Below are positions 16,900 to 24,518 of a stretch of DNA of 46,346 nucleotides, in pieces (position 1 is the stretch's first letter; every line of letters begins with the position of its first letter). Under the pieces are notes generated by a model. It did not search any database. It saw only the letters and a list, made by a program, of their open reading frames with translations, and had not been told where the DNA came from. The stretch is from an uncultured Chlorobiaceae bacterium (GTDB lineage Bacteria > Bacteroidota > Chlorobiia > Chlorobiales > Chlorobiaceae). The translations under genes were made by a program, and so were the position numbers. The stretch spans positions 1-46,346 of the forward strand of contig CAJAIK010000100.1 of NCBI GenBank assembly GCA_903939765.1, given 5' to 3'.

Positions 16900-18249
16900 A
16901 TGGCTGCATGCTTTGCTCGTTACCGGTACCGTCACCTGTTCATGCTCATCATGGCGGTACTTTGTGCTCCGGCAATCGCCAGAGCATCACGACTTCAGGA
17001 AAACAGACCATTTCTTGCTTCCTCAATAAACAACAACCATCCCTTTGCAGGTCAGGAAGTGCTCCTGACCTACAAGCTCTATTTCAGGGATGTCGCACCA
17101 AAAATATCCAATGAGGTGAACCCTTCTCTTCAGGGATTGTGGGCAAAGGAGGCTGGTGCTGAGCGCTTTATCAAAAGTATCCCGACAACGGTTCGGGGAG
17201 AGCACTTCAGAAGCGCTGTTGTCAAACAATTCAAGCTGGTACCCATCCAGACCGGGACAATTACTGTTTCAGGATACAGCATGCTCTGCACTCTGCCCCA
17301 AGAAAATAGTGCACCCGACAGAAAAGAGCCCACTGACCACAGTTTCCGCATCACTGCGCCCGCTATAACCATCTCTGCACGTGCACTTCCTGAGCCTGTG
17401 CCTGAAAAACATTCCGGTGCTGTAGGGATCTTCTCGCTCAACCTCATTCCAAACCGGGAGAAGCTAAAAATTGGAGAATCACTATCCCTGAAGCTCATTC
17501 TCACCGGAACAGGAAGCCTCCTGACCCTTGAACTGCCCGGCATTCAACTCCCCGAAAGCTTCCGGCAAAATCCTCCCGAAAGAACAACTGACCTGAACAA
17601 AGGATCTGAGACGACCTCTGGCTCCATAACCTCAACAACTCTTGCCTGGCCTCAATCAGAAGGTAACTTTCAGATTCCGGCTGCAACCCTTGTTGTCTTC
17701 AACCCCGACACAAAACAATTCAGCACCCTTCATTCGAAATCGCTTGCCATACGAGTAGATGCAGCACAACAGGCAGCACCCGAAGGAGTTGAACGGTCTC
17801 TCACCAACCCTTCAGAACAAAAGAGTAATCCAAGCACGCTCTTCTCATCAGTCGCACTTGCGCTTCTGTTGCTGATAAGCTTTGCTGTCATTGTCCTGAT
17901 CAGAAAAAAACAGCTCAACGATACAAAAAAAATGGCAGCCGATAGTGCGACTGAGCAGGTACCTGAAATCGGGAAATCTGCCCGAACCATGAAACAGAAG
18001 CTGTTAGCCTTGCTTGCAGAAGCGGGTATAAAGAGTCCCGGAGGCATGACAAGGACGGAGTTACATGATGCTCTCCAGGAAATCAACATCCCGGATGAAA
18101 CCCGCGCAGAACTCCCTGCCGTACTTGACTCACTTGATAAAATCCTCTACAGCACCGCCGAGGCAAAAGAGAGTCGCATCCCTGAAAGGATAACCGCAAA
18201 AGTTAACGCTTTGCTGAATGCTTTAAAAAAAGTGAACTCATTGCGCTGA
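16900..18249 (+). CDS. batD: BatD-family exported membrane protein
   Basis: A 449-residue protein with a signal peptide (LFMLIMAVLCAPAIARA). A long extracytoplasmic region of repeated beta-sandwich segments follows, opening NHPFAGQEVLLTYKLYF, a pattern of BatD N-terminal repeats. A second unit (KLKIGESLSLKLILTGTGSL) starts near residue 185. One membrane span lies near 310-328 (SSVALALLLLISFAVIVLI), then a cytoplasmic helical tail with a GMTRTELHDAL segment. BatD proteins partner with BatA/BatB and MoxR in envelope stress or aerotolerance systems. It lies directly behind proC, about 4 kb from the BatC-like gene and 9 kb from moxR/DUF58. Confidence 0.82.
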   Translation: MAACFARYRYRHLFMLIMAVLCAPAIARASRLQENRPFLASSINNNHPFAGQEVLLTYKLYFRDVAPKISNEVNPSLQGLWAKEAGAERFIKSIPTTVRGEHFRSAVVKQFKLVPIQTGTITVSGYSMLCTLPQENSAPDRKEPTDHSFRITAPAITISARALPEPVPEKHSGAVGIFSLNLIPNREKLKIGESLSLKLILTGTGSLLTLELPGIQLPESFRQNPPERTTDLNKGSETTSGSITSTTLAWPQSEGNFQIPAATLVVFNPDTKQFSTLHSKSLAIRVDAAQQAAPEGVERSLTNPSEQKSNPSTLFSSVALALLLLISFAVIVLIRKKQLNDTKKMAADSATEQVPEIGKSARTMKQKLLALLAEAGIKSPGGMTRTELHDALQEINIPDETRAELPAVLDSLDKILYSTAEAKESRIPERITAKVNALLNALKKVNSLR

Positions 18250-18279
18250 AAAGAAAAACCATCAAAACAGAAAACTGAA

Positions 18280-19110
18280 CTAACCCGGCAGACCGAAAAG
18301 AGCAATTGCGCGATCAGGATAATCGGTTATAATCCCCTCGGCACCAATCTGCTTCATAGCAAGCATCTCTTCTGTACTGTTCACCGTCCAGGGTATCATC
18401 CCTATGCCCTCGGCATGGAGAGCTTCCGTCAGCTCCCGATCAACAAGAGAAAAATGGGGATTAATATAGCCGGGGACAAAGCCGAGTTCATGCAATAACA
18501 GGCCGGTATTTTTGGGATCCTCAATTAACAGTCCATAGCAGAGTCCGGGGTTCAATCTCCAGGCCTCCTGGAGCACCCGGCAATCAAAAGACTGTATTCT
18601 GACACGCCACAACAACCCTGCTTCCTCAACAAGCCGAAGCACAAGTGCGGCATAGTAGTCGGGAGAGGGATGAAAAAGCCCATCCTTATCAGGCCATGAC
18701 TTTATTTCAAGATTATAGTGCATCCTCCCCTTCATGCCCGATGATGCCATAAAAGCCTCCACCTCACTGAATACTGTAGAAAGAAGCGGCTTGAAGGCGA
18801 CAACACGCAGTTGCTGAGGAAAGGATGGATGGGGAAGACCGCAGTCAAAAGAGGCAATATCCTGATAGTTCATTTCATAGAGGAGATAGCGCCCCTGCTC
18901 TTCAATGCCGAGTGGGCGACCGTAAGGATCCGCACAAAGAGGAGCGGAAAGCCAGGGGTCATGAGAAACGACAATCTGCTGATCTTTTGAGACCATAAGA
19001 TCAAGTTCCAGAACCCTGATGCCAAGAGTGGCCGCATGACAGAATGCCTGCAGTGTGTTTTCAGGAAAGAGGGCCCTGCCGCCGCGATGAGCCTGTATTT
19101 CAAACGACAT
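18280..19110 (-). CDS. Glycerophosphodiester phosphodiesterase
   Basis: A 276-residue enzyme that hydrolyses glycerophosphodiesters to glycerol-3-phosphate and an alcohol. Catalytic HRGG (H8, R9) and PENT (E17, N18) sit at the N-terminus, then E35 and D37 in LELDL and H50 in VVSHD. The C-terminal ITDYPDRA is typical. There is no signal peptide, so it is probably cytoplasmic (UgpQ-like) rather than periplasmic. The ATG at 19110 has an AGGGA ribosome site. It converges on batD with a 30-base gap. Confidence 0.93.
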   Translation of the reverse strand: MSFEIQAHRGGRALFPENTLQAFCHAATLGIRVLELDLMVSKDQQIVVSHDPWLSAPLCADPYGRPLGIEEQGRYLLYEMNYQDIASFDCGLPHPSFPQQLRVVAFKPLLSTVFSEVEAFMASSGMKGRMHYNLEIKSWPDKDGLFHPSPDYYAALVLRLVEEAGLLWRVRIQSFDCRVLQEAWRLNPGLCYGLLIEDPKNTGLLLHELGFVPGYINPHFSLVDRELTEALHAEGIGMIPWTVNSTEEMLAMKQIGAEGIITDYPDRAIALFGLPG

Positions 19111-19750
19111 AACTATCCCTGTATTGCCGCCGTGACATAACCGTATTGAACCACAATCTCCTTTTTTGGAGGCCGATCTTTCCGGATACGAACATCGTTG
19201 GCAAAAAATTCCAAAAAAAACGCGTGCCTTGGCTGTTATGGATTACGCTTGCCGGATGCCGCGCGCGATACTTTGGAAAAATTCTTCTTTTTCGGTTTTC
19301 TTTTCTGGAGTTTATTCCCGTCCGCACTTTTTGAAAGGGAATTGCCAGCACCGCTCACACCAAAAAAAGTGGACGAAGCATTGCTTCTGTTTTTGTTAAA
19401 CCGGTTTTTGCGATACTTTTTTTCAAGGTCGGCATACGGACTGGGTGGCTCTGGAGAGGTATTGTGGTTATTAAAATTCGGTTCGTCAATGACCTCATCA
19501 ACATCATCCAAAACCACGTCGGGATGAACTTTATTAAGCAAGTTTTTTCTGTTTATGTTCCAAAATCAAGAGCGTTCTTGTTTACTCAGGATTATTTCTG
19601 AAGGGAGTTTAATTTACGATTTTAGAATCAAAATACAAGAAATAGTATTAACCATTGATGCAAGATGAGCCTGATAAAGTTTTTGCGTTGCTTCCTGTCT
19701 GTAGAAGTATTAAATTTCAGTATATCTCATAAAAAAAATGGAGCCCCACA
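19111..19750. other. Gene-poor interval between GDPD and Pmp3-family genes
   Basis: A 640-base stretch with low coding signal. Its only arguable frame is the leftward 101-codon one listed separately at 19236-19541. The part from 19542 to 19750 is AT-rich and probably holds the promoter of the small rightward gene. No RNA gene or clear terminator was found. Confidence 0.5.
19236..19541 (-). CDS. Doubtful small, highly charged hypothetical protein
   Basis: A 101-codon frame opening with TTG at 19541. Residues 1-40 are acidic and Pro/Asn-rich (VVLDDVDEVIDEP). From residue 40 on it is strongly basic and Asn/Ser/Lys-rich (KKYRKNRFNKNRS and RKPKKKNFSKV). There is no ribosome site, no ATG and no recognised family. 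The opposite strand also stays open, but gives implausible Phe/Leu-rich products. The charge segregation looks more protein-like than random, so it is listed, with low confidence. Confidence 0.3.
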   Translation of the reverse strand: MLNKVHPDVVLDDVDEVIDEPNFNNHNTSPEPPSPYADLEKKYRKNRFNKNRSNASSTFFGVSGAGNSLSKSADGNKLQKRKPKKKNFSKVSRAASGKRNP

Positions 19751-19921
19751 ATGGATATTCGCAGATTGGCCCTTGCAGTAATTCTTCCTCCAGCATCAGT
19801 CACAAACAAGGAGGTCGGGACAGTCATGCTGACCGGACTTCTTACCCTGCTCGGCTGGCTGCCCGGTGTTGCCTTTGCGCTGTTCATGATCAACCAGGAA
19901 CCGCGGCAGGCAAAGGCCTGA
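19751..19921 (+). CDS. Pmp3/YqaE (UPF0057) family small membrane protein
   Basis: A 56-residue hydrophobic protein. It has the Pmp3-family layout: a first hydrophobic segment with ILPPASV (residues 11-17), a short polar turn with VGT, and a second segment [18 protein letters not shown]. Pmp3/YqaE proteins are plasma-membrane proteolipids linked to cation and osmotic stress tolerance. ATG 19751 has GGAG eight to nine bases upstream. Its last 32 bases overlap the 3' end of the convergent ABC permease gene. The family match is by pattern; the precise role is unknown. Confidence 0.75.
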   Translation: MDIRRLALAVILPPASVTNKEVGTVMLTGLLTLLGWLPGVAFALFMINQEPRQAKA

Positions 19922-20717
19922 CAAATCGCCACGCATGTGCCAGGAGAAAGAAAAATCCGGCGACAAGAATAATGGTTGCTCCTGATGCAATATCAAGCAG
20001 GCAGGAGAGCCAGAGCCCGCAGATGCTGAAAAAGGCCGAAAGGACAACAGCCCGAATCATCATGCCGGTCAGACTGCGGCTCAACATCCGCGCTATGGCC
20101 GCAGGAATGGTCAGGAGCGCGATCACCATCACAATACCCACTACACGCACCATAACGACGACCGTCAGAGCAATCAGGCAAAGCATCAGCAGATAGAGTG
20201 CCGTCGTTTTCAGTCCAGACACCGCAGCATACTCCTCATCAAAGGAGATGGCGAGAAACTCCTTGCTGAGCAGCCACACCACAGCAATAATAACCAGATC
20301 AAGCAGCATGATCATCCAGAGATCAAATGAGGGAACCGTCAGAATATTACCGAAGAGATAGCTGAATAGATCAGGCGCATATCCCGGTTTAAGACCGATA
20401 CAGATCACCCCGACCGCCATCCCGACCGCCCAGAAGGTTCCGATTGCCGTATCCTCTGCAACCTTTGCCTTTTTGCTCAACAGACCGATAGCAAGGGCTG
20501 CTGCCAGACTGAACGGGATAACACCCAAAAGCGGATTGATTCCAAGGTAGTAGCCAAGCCCGATACCTCCAAACGCCGTATGCGCTATACCTCCACTGAT
20601 AAAGCCTATCTTTTTTACCACCACGTAGGTGCCGATGATACCGCAGGCAACACTGGAAAGAAGCGCTGCAAGAAGGGCGTTACGCATAAACTCAAAAGCA
20701 AATATCTCCTGTAGCAT
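19890..20717 (-). CDS. Metal ABC transporter permease (ZnuB/ABC-3 family)
   Basis: A 275-residue integral membrane protein with about eight hydrophobic spans, including [19 protein letters not shown]. The ABC-3 family block [18 protein letters not shown] is present near the N-terminus. It forms the transmembrane channel for zinc, or possibly manganese or iron, in the inner membrane. It is the last gene of a leftward binding protein-ATPase-permease operon, 23 bases after the ATPase. Its 3' end overlaps a convergent Pmp3-family gene. Confidence 0.92.
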   Translation of the reverse strand: MLQEIFAFEFMRNALLAALLSSVACGIIGTYVVVKKIGFISGGIAHTAFGGIGLGYYLGINPLLGVIPFSLAAALAIGLLSKKAKVAEDTAIGTFWAVGMAVGVICIGLKPGYAPDLFSYLFGNILTVPSFDLWMIMLLDLVIIAVVWLLSKEFLAISFDEEYAAVSGLKTTALYLLMLCLIALTVVVMVRVVGIVMVIALLTIPAAIARMLSRSLTGMMIRAVVLSAFFSICGLWLSCLLDIASGATIILVAGFFFLLAHAWRFVRPLPAAVPG

Positions 20718-20740
20718 ACCGTATTGTGCTGTTCAATGGT

Positions 20741-21454
20741 TCAATAAAGCGGGATTTTGCCTGGCAGCCACTCAAAGGGACGGCATGATGTTGAGTCGGG
20801 CTGATGCAGCTCAAGCGTCCCATTCAGAGTGGCAATTTTGGTCACATAACGGCTTATAATGGCCGTATCGTGCGTTACAAGAACAATGGTAAGCCTCTCT
20901 TTCAACCGCTCGATCAGATCATAAATGGTCGTTTTCATCTGCGGATCAATACTTGCTGTAGGCTCATCAAGCAGAAGCAACTCGGGCTCTCCGGCAAGCG
21001 CACGGGCAATAAGGGTCCGCTGCAACTCACCTCCCGACAAGTCGCCTATTCTGCGCTCAACCAGCCGCTCAATACCAGCCTGATGGATCGCCTCATCAAC
21101 CAGCTCCCTGTCGAGACGGTTATAGTGCTGAAAAAGTTTTTTTTTCGACAACCGCCCCATCATTACCAGATCACGGACACTGATGGGAAATTCACGGTCA
21201 AAAAAGAGCCGCTGTGGCACGTAACCGATACGCCCCGGGGAGCTTCCTGGCAGCCCGCCGAAAACCCTCACCCTCCCTGCTGAAAAACGTTCCAACCCGA
21301 GAATCACCCTGAGCAGGGTCGTTTTGCCCCCGCCATTCGGACCGACAAGCCCGAGAAAATCACCGTCACCGACCGACAGGGTCACACCATCAAGCACCCT
21401 CACGCCACCCAGATCAACGGAAAGCCGGTCACATTCTATGAGAGGCTGCTTCAT
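20741..21454 (-). CDS. Metal ABC transporter ATPase (ZnuC-like)
   Basis: A 237-residue ABC ATPase that powers the adjacent permease. Walker [10 protein letters not shown] is at 38-46, the signature is LSGGELQR, and Walker B is [10 protein letters not shown]. The switch histidine is in VLVTHDT. The Q-loop segment contains GYVPQR. The start overlaps the end of the binding-protein gene by four bases. Metal specificity is set by the binding protein. Confidence 0.94.
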   Translation of the reverse strand: MKQPLIECDRLSVDLGGVRVLDGVTLSVGDGDFLGLVGPNGGGKTTLLRVILGLERFSAGRVRVFGGLPGSSPGRIGYVPQRLFFDREFPISVRDLVMMGRLSKKKLFQHYNRLDRELVDEAIHQAGIERLVERRIGDLSGGELQRTLIARALAGEPELLLLDEPTASIDPQMKTTIYDLIERLKERLTIVLVTHDTAIISRYVTKIATLNGTLELHQPDSTSCRPFEWLPGKIPLY

Positions 21455-22338
21455 CGCATGGCTTCAATAAAGGCAGTTGTCGCACGCCGGAGGTTATTCT
21501 GATAATCAGATGAGAGCGGGTCAACACTGCGAATCGTGCCGCCAATTTCCCGTGCTATGGTTTCAGCCTGGGAAGAGCTGAACTGTGGAGAGACAAGAAC
21601 GACCGTGATATGATTTGCCTTTGCTTGTTCAATGATACGTTGCATCTGCCGTGGAGTGAGCGTCTTGCCCTCCTCTTCGGCCGCAATCTGCTGAAGCCGG
21701 AAAGCATCAGCGTAATAGCCCCACGCCGGATGAAAAACCAAAAAACGCCTGTTCTTTAACCCGGCGAGCTCTCGCTGAATCTCCCGGTCAAGCAACTGCA
21801 GTTCAGCCTGAAGCTTTGCTGAGCTGGCCACGTACTCTGCCCTGTGAGCGGGATCAGCCGCCGCAAGGGCTCGCTCAACATTCTTTGAAATGATCATACC
21901 GTTTACCGGAGAAAGCCAGTAATGTGGATCGTAACGCCCATCCTGATGCACCAAACCATCATGCTTGACCCGAAGAAGGCGAATACCCTCTACTCCGTTG
22001 CAGAGTCGCAAAGAGCGGTTGATCGACAAAAAGCGCTCCATCCAGTCCATCTCAAACTCGACCCCTGAACCTGCCTTGATAAAGAGTGCGGCATCACCAA
22101 GCCTGGCCATCTGCCGGGGGGAGGGCTCATAACTGTGTGGATTTCCGCCCGGTGGTACCATCACCGACACGGCAACATGAGTGCCCCCGATTCTTTCAGC
22201 AAAATAAGCGAGCGGCGCAATGGAAGCAACAACCTGCAACGTTCCCGTTTCGGCTGGCCGGGCGCAGCCATCGAGAAAAAGGGCAAAAAACAGAAGCGTA
22301 TAAAAAAAATTCCTTACAATGTTCGCCATGCCATCCAC
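21451..22338 (-). CDS. Zinc-type metal-binding lipoprotein of ABC importer (ZnuA/TroA-like)
   Basis: A 295-residue cluster A-I binding protein. From GTG 22338 (AAAGG about eight bases upstream) a hydrophobic signal leads to a lipobox ending at C25 (LDGC). An alternative ATG lies nine bases further in. Likely metal ligands are H68 in NPHSYEPS, H139 in DPHYWLSP and H203 in FHPAWGYY, with a late aspartate around 273-278. The third ligand is His, as in zinc-type ZnuA/TroA proteins, rather than Glu as in manganese-type MntC. The His-rich loop of many ZnuA proteins is absent. It is first in the operon. Confidence 0.88.
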   Translation of the reverse strand: MDGMANIVRNFFYTLLFFALFLDGCARPAETGTLQVVASIAPLAYFAERIGGTHVAVSVMVPPGGNPHSYEPSPRQMARLGDAALFIKAGSGVEFEMDWMERFLSINRSLRLCNGVEGIRLLRVKHDGLVHQDGRYDPHYWLSPVNGMIISKNVERALAAADPAHRAEYVASSAKLQAELQLLDREIQRELAGLKNRRFLVFHPAWGYYADAFRLQQIAAEEEGKTLTPRQMQRIIEQAKANHITVVLVSPQFSSSQAETIAREIGGTIRSVDPLSSDYQNNLRRATTAFIEAMR

Positions 22339-22355
22339 GGTTAACCTTTAATGCA

Positions 22356-22389
22356 AGAGTGGTGGCGGATCCCTTATCCGCCCCACTCT
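22356..22389. repeat. Near-perfect inverted repeat between leuA and the metal importer
   Basis: AGAGTGG (22356-22362), one unpaired T, GGCGGAT (22364-22370), a five-base centre, then ATCCGCC and CCACTCT (22376-22389). It forms a 14-bp stem with a single bulge. It has no T-run on either side in the correct position, so it is not a standard terminator. It lies 18 bases before the metal-binding protein gene and about 90 bases after leuA. It could be a processing or stabilising hairpin, an operator, or a leuA 3' end structure. Confidence 0.6.
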
Positions 22390-22480
22390 GAAGATACAAA
22401 AAAAGGTTGCGCTCTTCCGTTAAAGGAGAAAACGTCGTAACAAACCGATAAAAAAGATGGATCTGCCGCAAGAGTTCCTC

Positions 22481-24163
22481 TTACTGCAGCCTGTTCAGCG
22501 CACTGACCGTTGCCTTGATTGAGGCCAGACTGATATTTGAATCAATCCCGGCACCAAAGGAAACCCGTCCATCGGCACAGCCAATCTTGATATAGGCTAT
22601 GGCAAGAGCTCCGGCACTGCGTCCGATAGCATGTTCGGCATATTCGTCAACACTGAAATCGAGACCACTCTCCCTGACAAATCCCTTGACAAATGCATCA
22701 AGAGGACCGTTCCCCTGTGCCTCAAAGCTGAACTCCCGCTCCCTGGTTTGCACAACACAGGTTATGGTGGTATCCTCCTCATCCTGACTCCGAGGTTCCT
22801 CGTCATCCCAACTGATATGGCACTTCTTGAGGGTAACCGGCTCCCGGAGCTTCACATACTCTGCATGAAACAGTTCATGAATCTGCTCCACAGACAACTC
22901 AACACCGCTTGTATCGGCAACGGCCTGGACCGCTTCGGCAAAATCCGGCTGCATCCACTTCGGTATCTGGAGACCATACTCTTTCTCAAGCACATAGGCC
23001 ACTCCACCCTTACCCGACTGGCTGTTGATACGAACAATAGCCTCATAGTTGCAACCAACGTCCTCGGGGTCGATCGGCAGATAGGGAACCGCCCATACAC
23101 CACCCGGTGAGAGCGGTTGCGCTTTCATCCCCTTGCTGATTGCATCCTGGTGCGAACCGGAAAATGCGGTATAGACCAGCTCCCCCGAATAGGGGTGACG
23201 GGGATGAATGTCCATGCGGGTACAACGGCGGTAGACCTCGCGAATCCTCGGCAGATCGGAAAAATCAAGTTCAGGATCGACCCCCTGGGTGAAGAGGTTC
23301 AGTGCCATGGTCACCACATCCATGTTACCGCACCGCTCGCCATTGCCGAACAGTGCACCCTCAACCCGGTCAGCTCCGGCCATCAACGCCAATTCAGCAG
23401 TCGCCACAGCCGTACCACGATCATTATGGGCATGAACGCTGATCAGAACGGCATCACGCGCTTTAATGTTGCGGCAGAACCACTCAATCCGGTCGGCATA
23501 AATATTTGGCAGCGACATTTCAACCGTTGACGGCAGATTCAGAATAATTTTTTCATCCGCCGAAGCACCCCAGGCATCCATCACCGCATGACAGACCTCA
23601 AGTGCATAGTCGAGCTCCGTACCGGTAAAACTTTCCGGACTGTACTCGAAACGGATACCGGCATTGCCGCACTCATCCTTGAGGCGACGAACAAGCGCGG
23701 TACCTTCTATAGCAATAGCCTTGATCTCCTCCCTGTTTTTGCGAAAAACCACATTCCGCTGCAGAGTCGATGTCGAGTTGTAGAGATGCACGATGGCTCG
23801 TTTCGCCCCGCTTATGGCAGCAAACGACTTGCGAATCAGATGCTCCCGCGCCTGGGTCAACACCTGAATGGTGACATCTTCAGGAATAAGATGTTCCTCT
23901 ATCAGCCGGCGCACAAATGCAAATTCCGTTGCAGAAGCTGATGGAAAGCCGACCTCAATCTCCTTGAACCCAATGGAAACAAGAAGCTGAAACATGGAGA
24001 CTTTTTCCTCAACACTCATCGGCACCGGAAGCGCCTGATTACCGTCACGAAGATCCACACTGCACCATATCGGCGCTTTCGTGATGCTCTTGTCAGGCCA
24101 GCTCCTTGCGGAAATTGCAACCGAAGGGTACGCTGTGTATTTCTGATACTTCATCTTTTTCAT
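22481..24163 (-). CDS. leuA: 2-isopropylmalate synthase, long form
   Basis: A 560-residue enzyme that condenses acetyl-CoA with 2-oxoisovalerate, the committed step to leucine. The HMGL-like catalytic barrel opens with VDLRDGNQAL (metal-binding aspartate), and later has EVGFPSAS and HAHNDRGTAVA. The C-terminal LeuA regulatory domain (about 425-555) has FEAQGNGPLDAFV and HAIGRSAGA blocks and normally binds leucine as feedback inhibitor. The length and opening match the long type found in actinobacteria and Chlorobi. The start has AAGGA seven bases upstream. It is preceded by a leucine-rich leader peptide and a hairpin that suggest attenuation. Its leftward neighbour is the metal importer. Confidence 0.95.
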   Translation of the reverse strand: MKKMKYQKYTAYPSVAISARSWPDKSITKAPIWCSVDLRDGNQALPVPMSVEEKVSMFQLLVSIGFKEIEVGFPSASATEFAFVRRLIEEHLIPEDVTIQVLTQAREHLIRKSFAAISGAKRAIVHLYNSTSTLQRNVVFRKNREEIKAIAIEGTALVRRLKDECGNAGIRFEYSPESFTGTELDYALEVCHAVMDAWGASADEKIILNLPSTVEMSLPNIYADRIEWFCRNIKARDAVLISVHAHNDRGTAVATAELALMAGADRVEGALFGNGERCGNMDVVTMALNLFTQGVDPELDFSDLPRIREVYRRCTRMDIHPRHPYSGELVYTAFSGSHQDAISKGMKAQPLSPGGVWAVPYLPIDPEDVGCNYEAIVRINSQSGKGGVAYVLEKEYGLQIPKWMQPDFAEAVQAVADTSGVELSVEQIHELFHAEYVKLREPVTLKKCHISWDDEEPRSQDEEDTTITCVVQTREREFSFEAQGNGPLDAFVKGFVRESGLDFSVDEYAEHAIGRSAGALAIAYIKIGCADGRVSFGAGIDSNISLASIKATVSALNRLQ

Positions 24164-24183
24164 AATATTTTCCTTTTTGTATC

Positions 24184-24228
24184 CTTTAAACGAAGAAAGC
24201 CACCTACCCTTGAGAAGGTGGCGGCTTT
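24184..24228 (-). promoter_or_regulatory. Putative leucine attenuator hairpin upstream of leuA
   Basis: On the minus strand, CCACCT pairs with AGGTGG across a ten-base loop. The stem extends by AAAG/CTTT after a three-base bulge (24196-24228 on the plus strand), then an interrupted T-rich run CTTCGTTT follows. Its 5' arm can instead pair with GGAGGTG (24266-24272) at the end of the leader peptide gene, as CACCTTC, giving seven pairs with one wobble. These two mutually exclusive structures are the classic terminator/antiterminator arrangement. The T-run is imperfect, so strength is uncertain. Confidence 0.6.
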
Positions 24229-24257
24229 AACAATGTTCACTCTGGCTGAAAAACGAA

Positions 24258-24344
24258 CTAAAAGACACCTCCCTCCGGGGCCACGATGCGAAGAAGCAAC
24301 AGGGCCAGTGACAGCAGAAGGTTCTTGTGATTCATTGCACGCAT
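24258..24344 (-). CDS. Leucine leader peptide of leuA
   Basis: A 28-codon frame, ATG 24344 to TAG 24258-24260. It contains NLLLSLALLLLRIV, that is eight Leu codons within ten positions, followed by Ile and Val codons. It ends 94 bases before leuA. Such peptides sense charged tRNA-Leu: slow translation at the Leu run lets the GGAGGTG segment just downstream form the antiterminator, while fast translation to the stop codon covers it. There is no strong ribosome site at ATG 24344; an in-frame ATG at 24335 is an alternative start. Confidence 0.75.
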   Translation of the reverse strand: MRAMNHKNLLLSLALLLLRIVAPEGGVF

Positions 24345-24518
24345 GGTCAGCACAGAAAGTAAAAAAAATCATTAATCGGCTTTGATTGAAAATAAAAAAA
24401 TTGCTGATGCATGCAATGCAAGCCGAAATATTTTCTGAAACCCTGAAGCCATCAAATAAGATCCAGCTTCATAGAAAATCCCCACTCAGTTCCATATTAC
24501 ATATTAAAAAAAGATATC

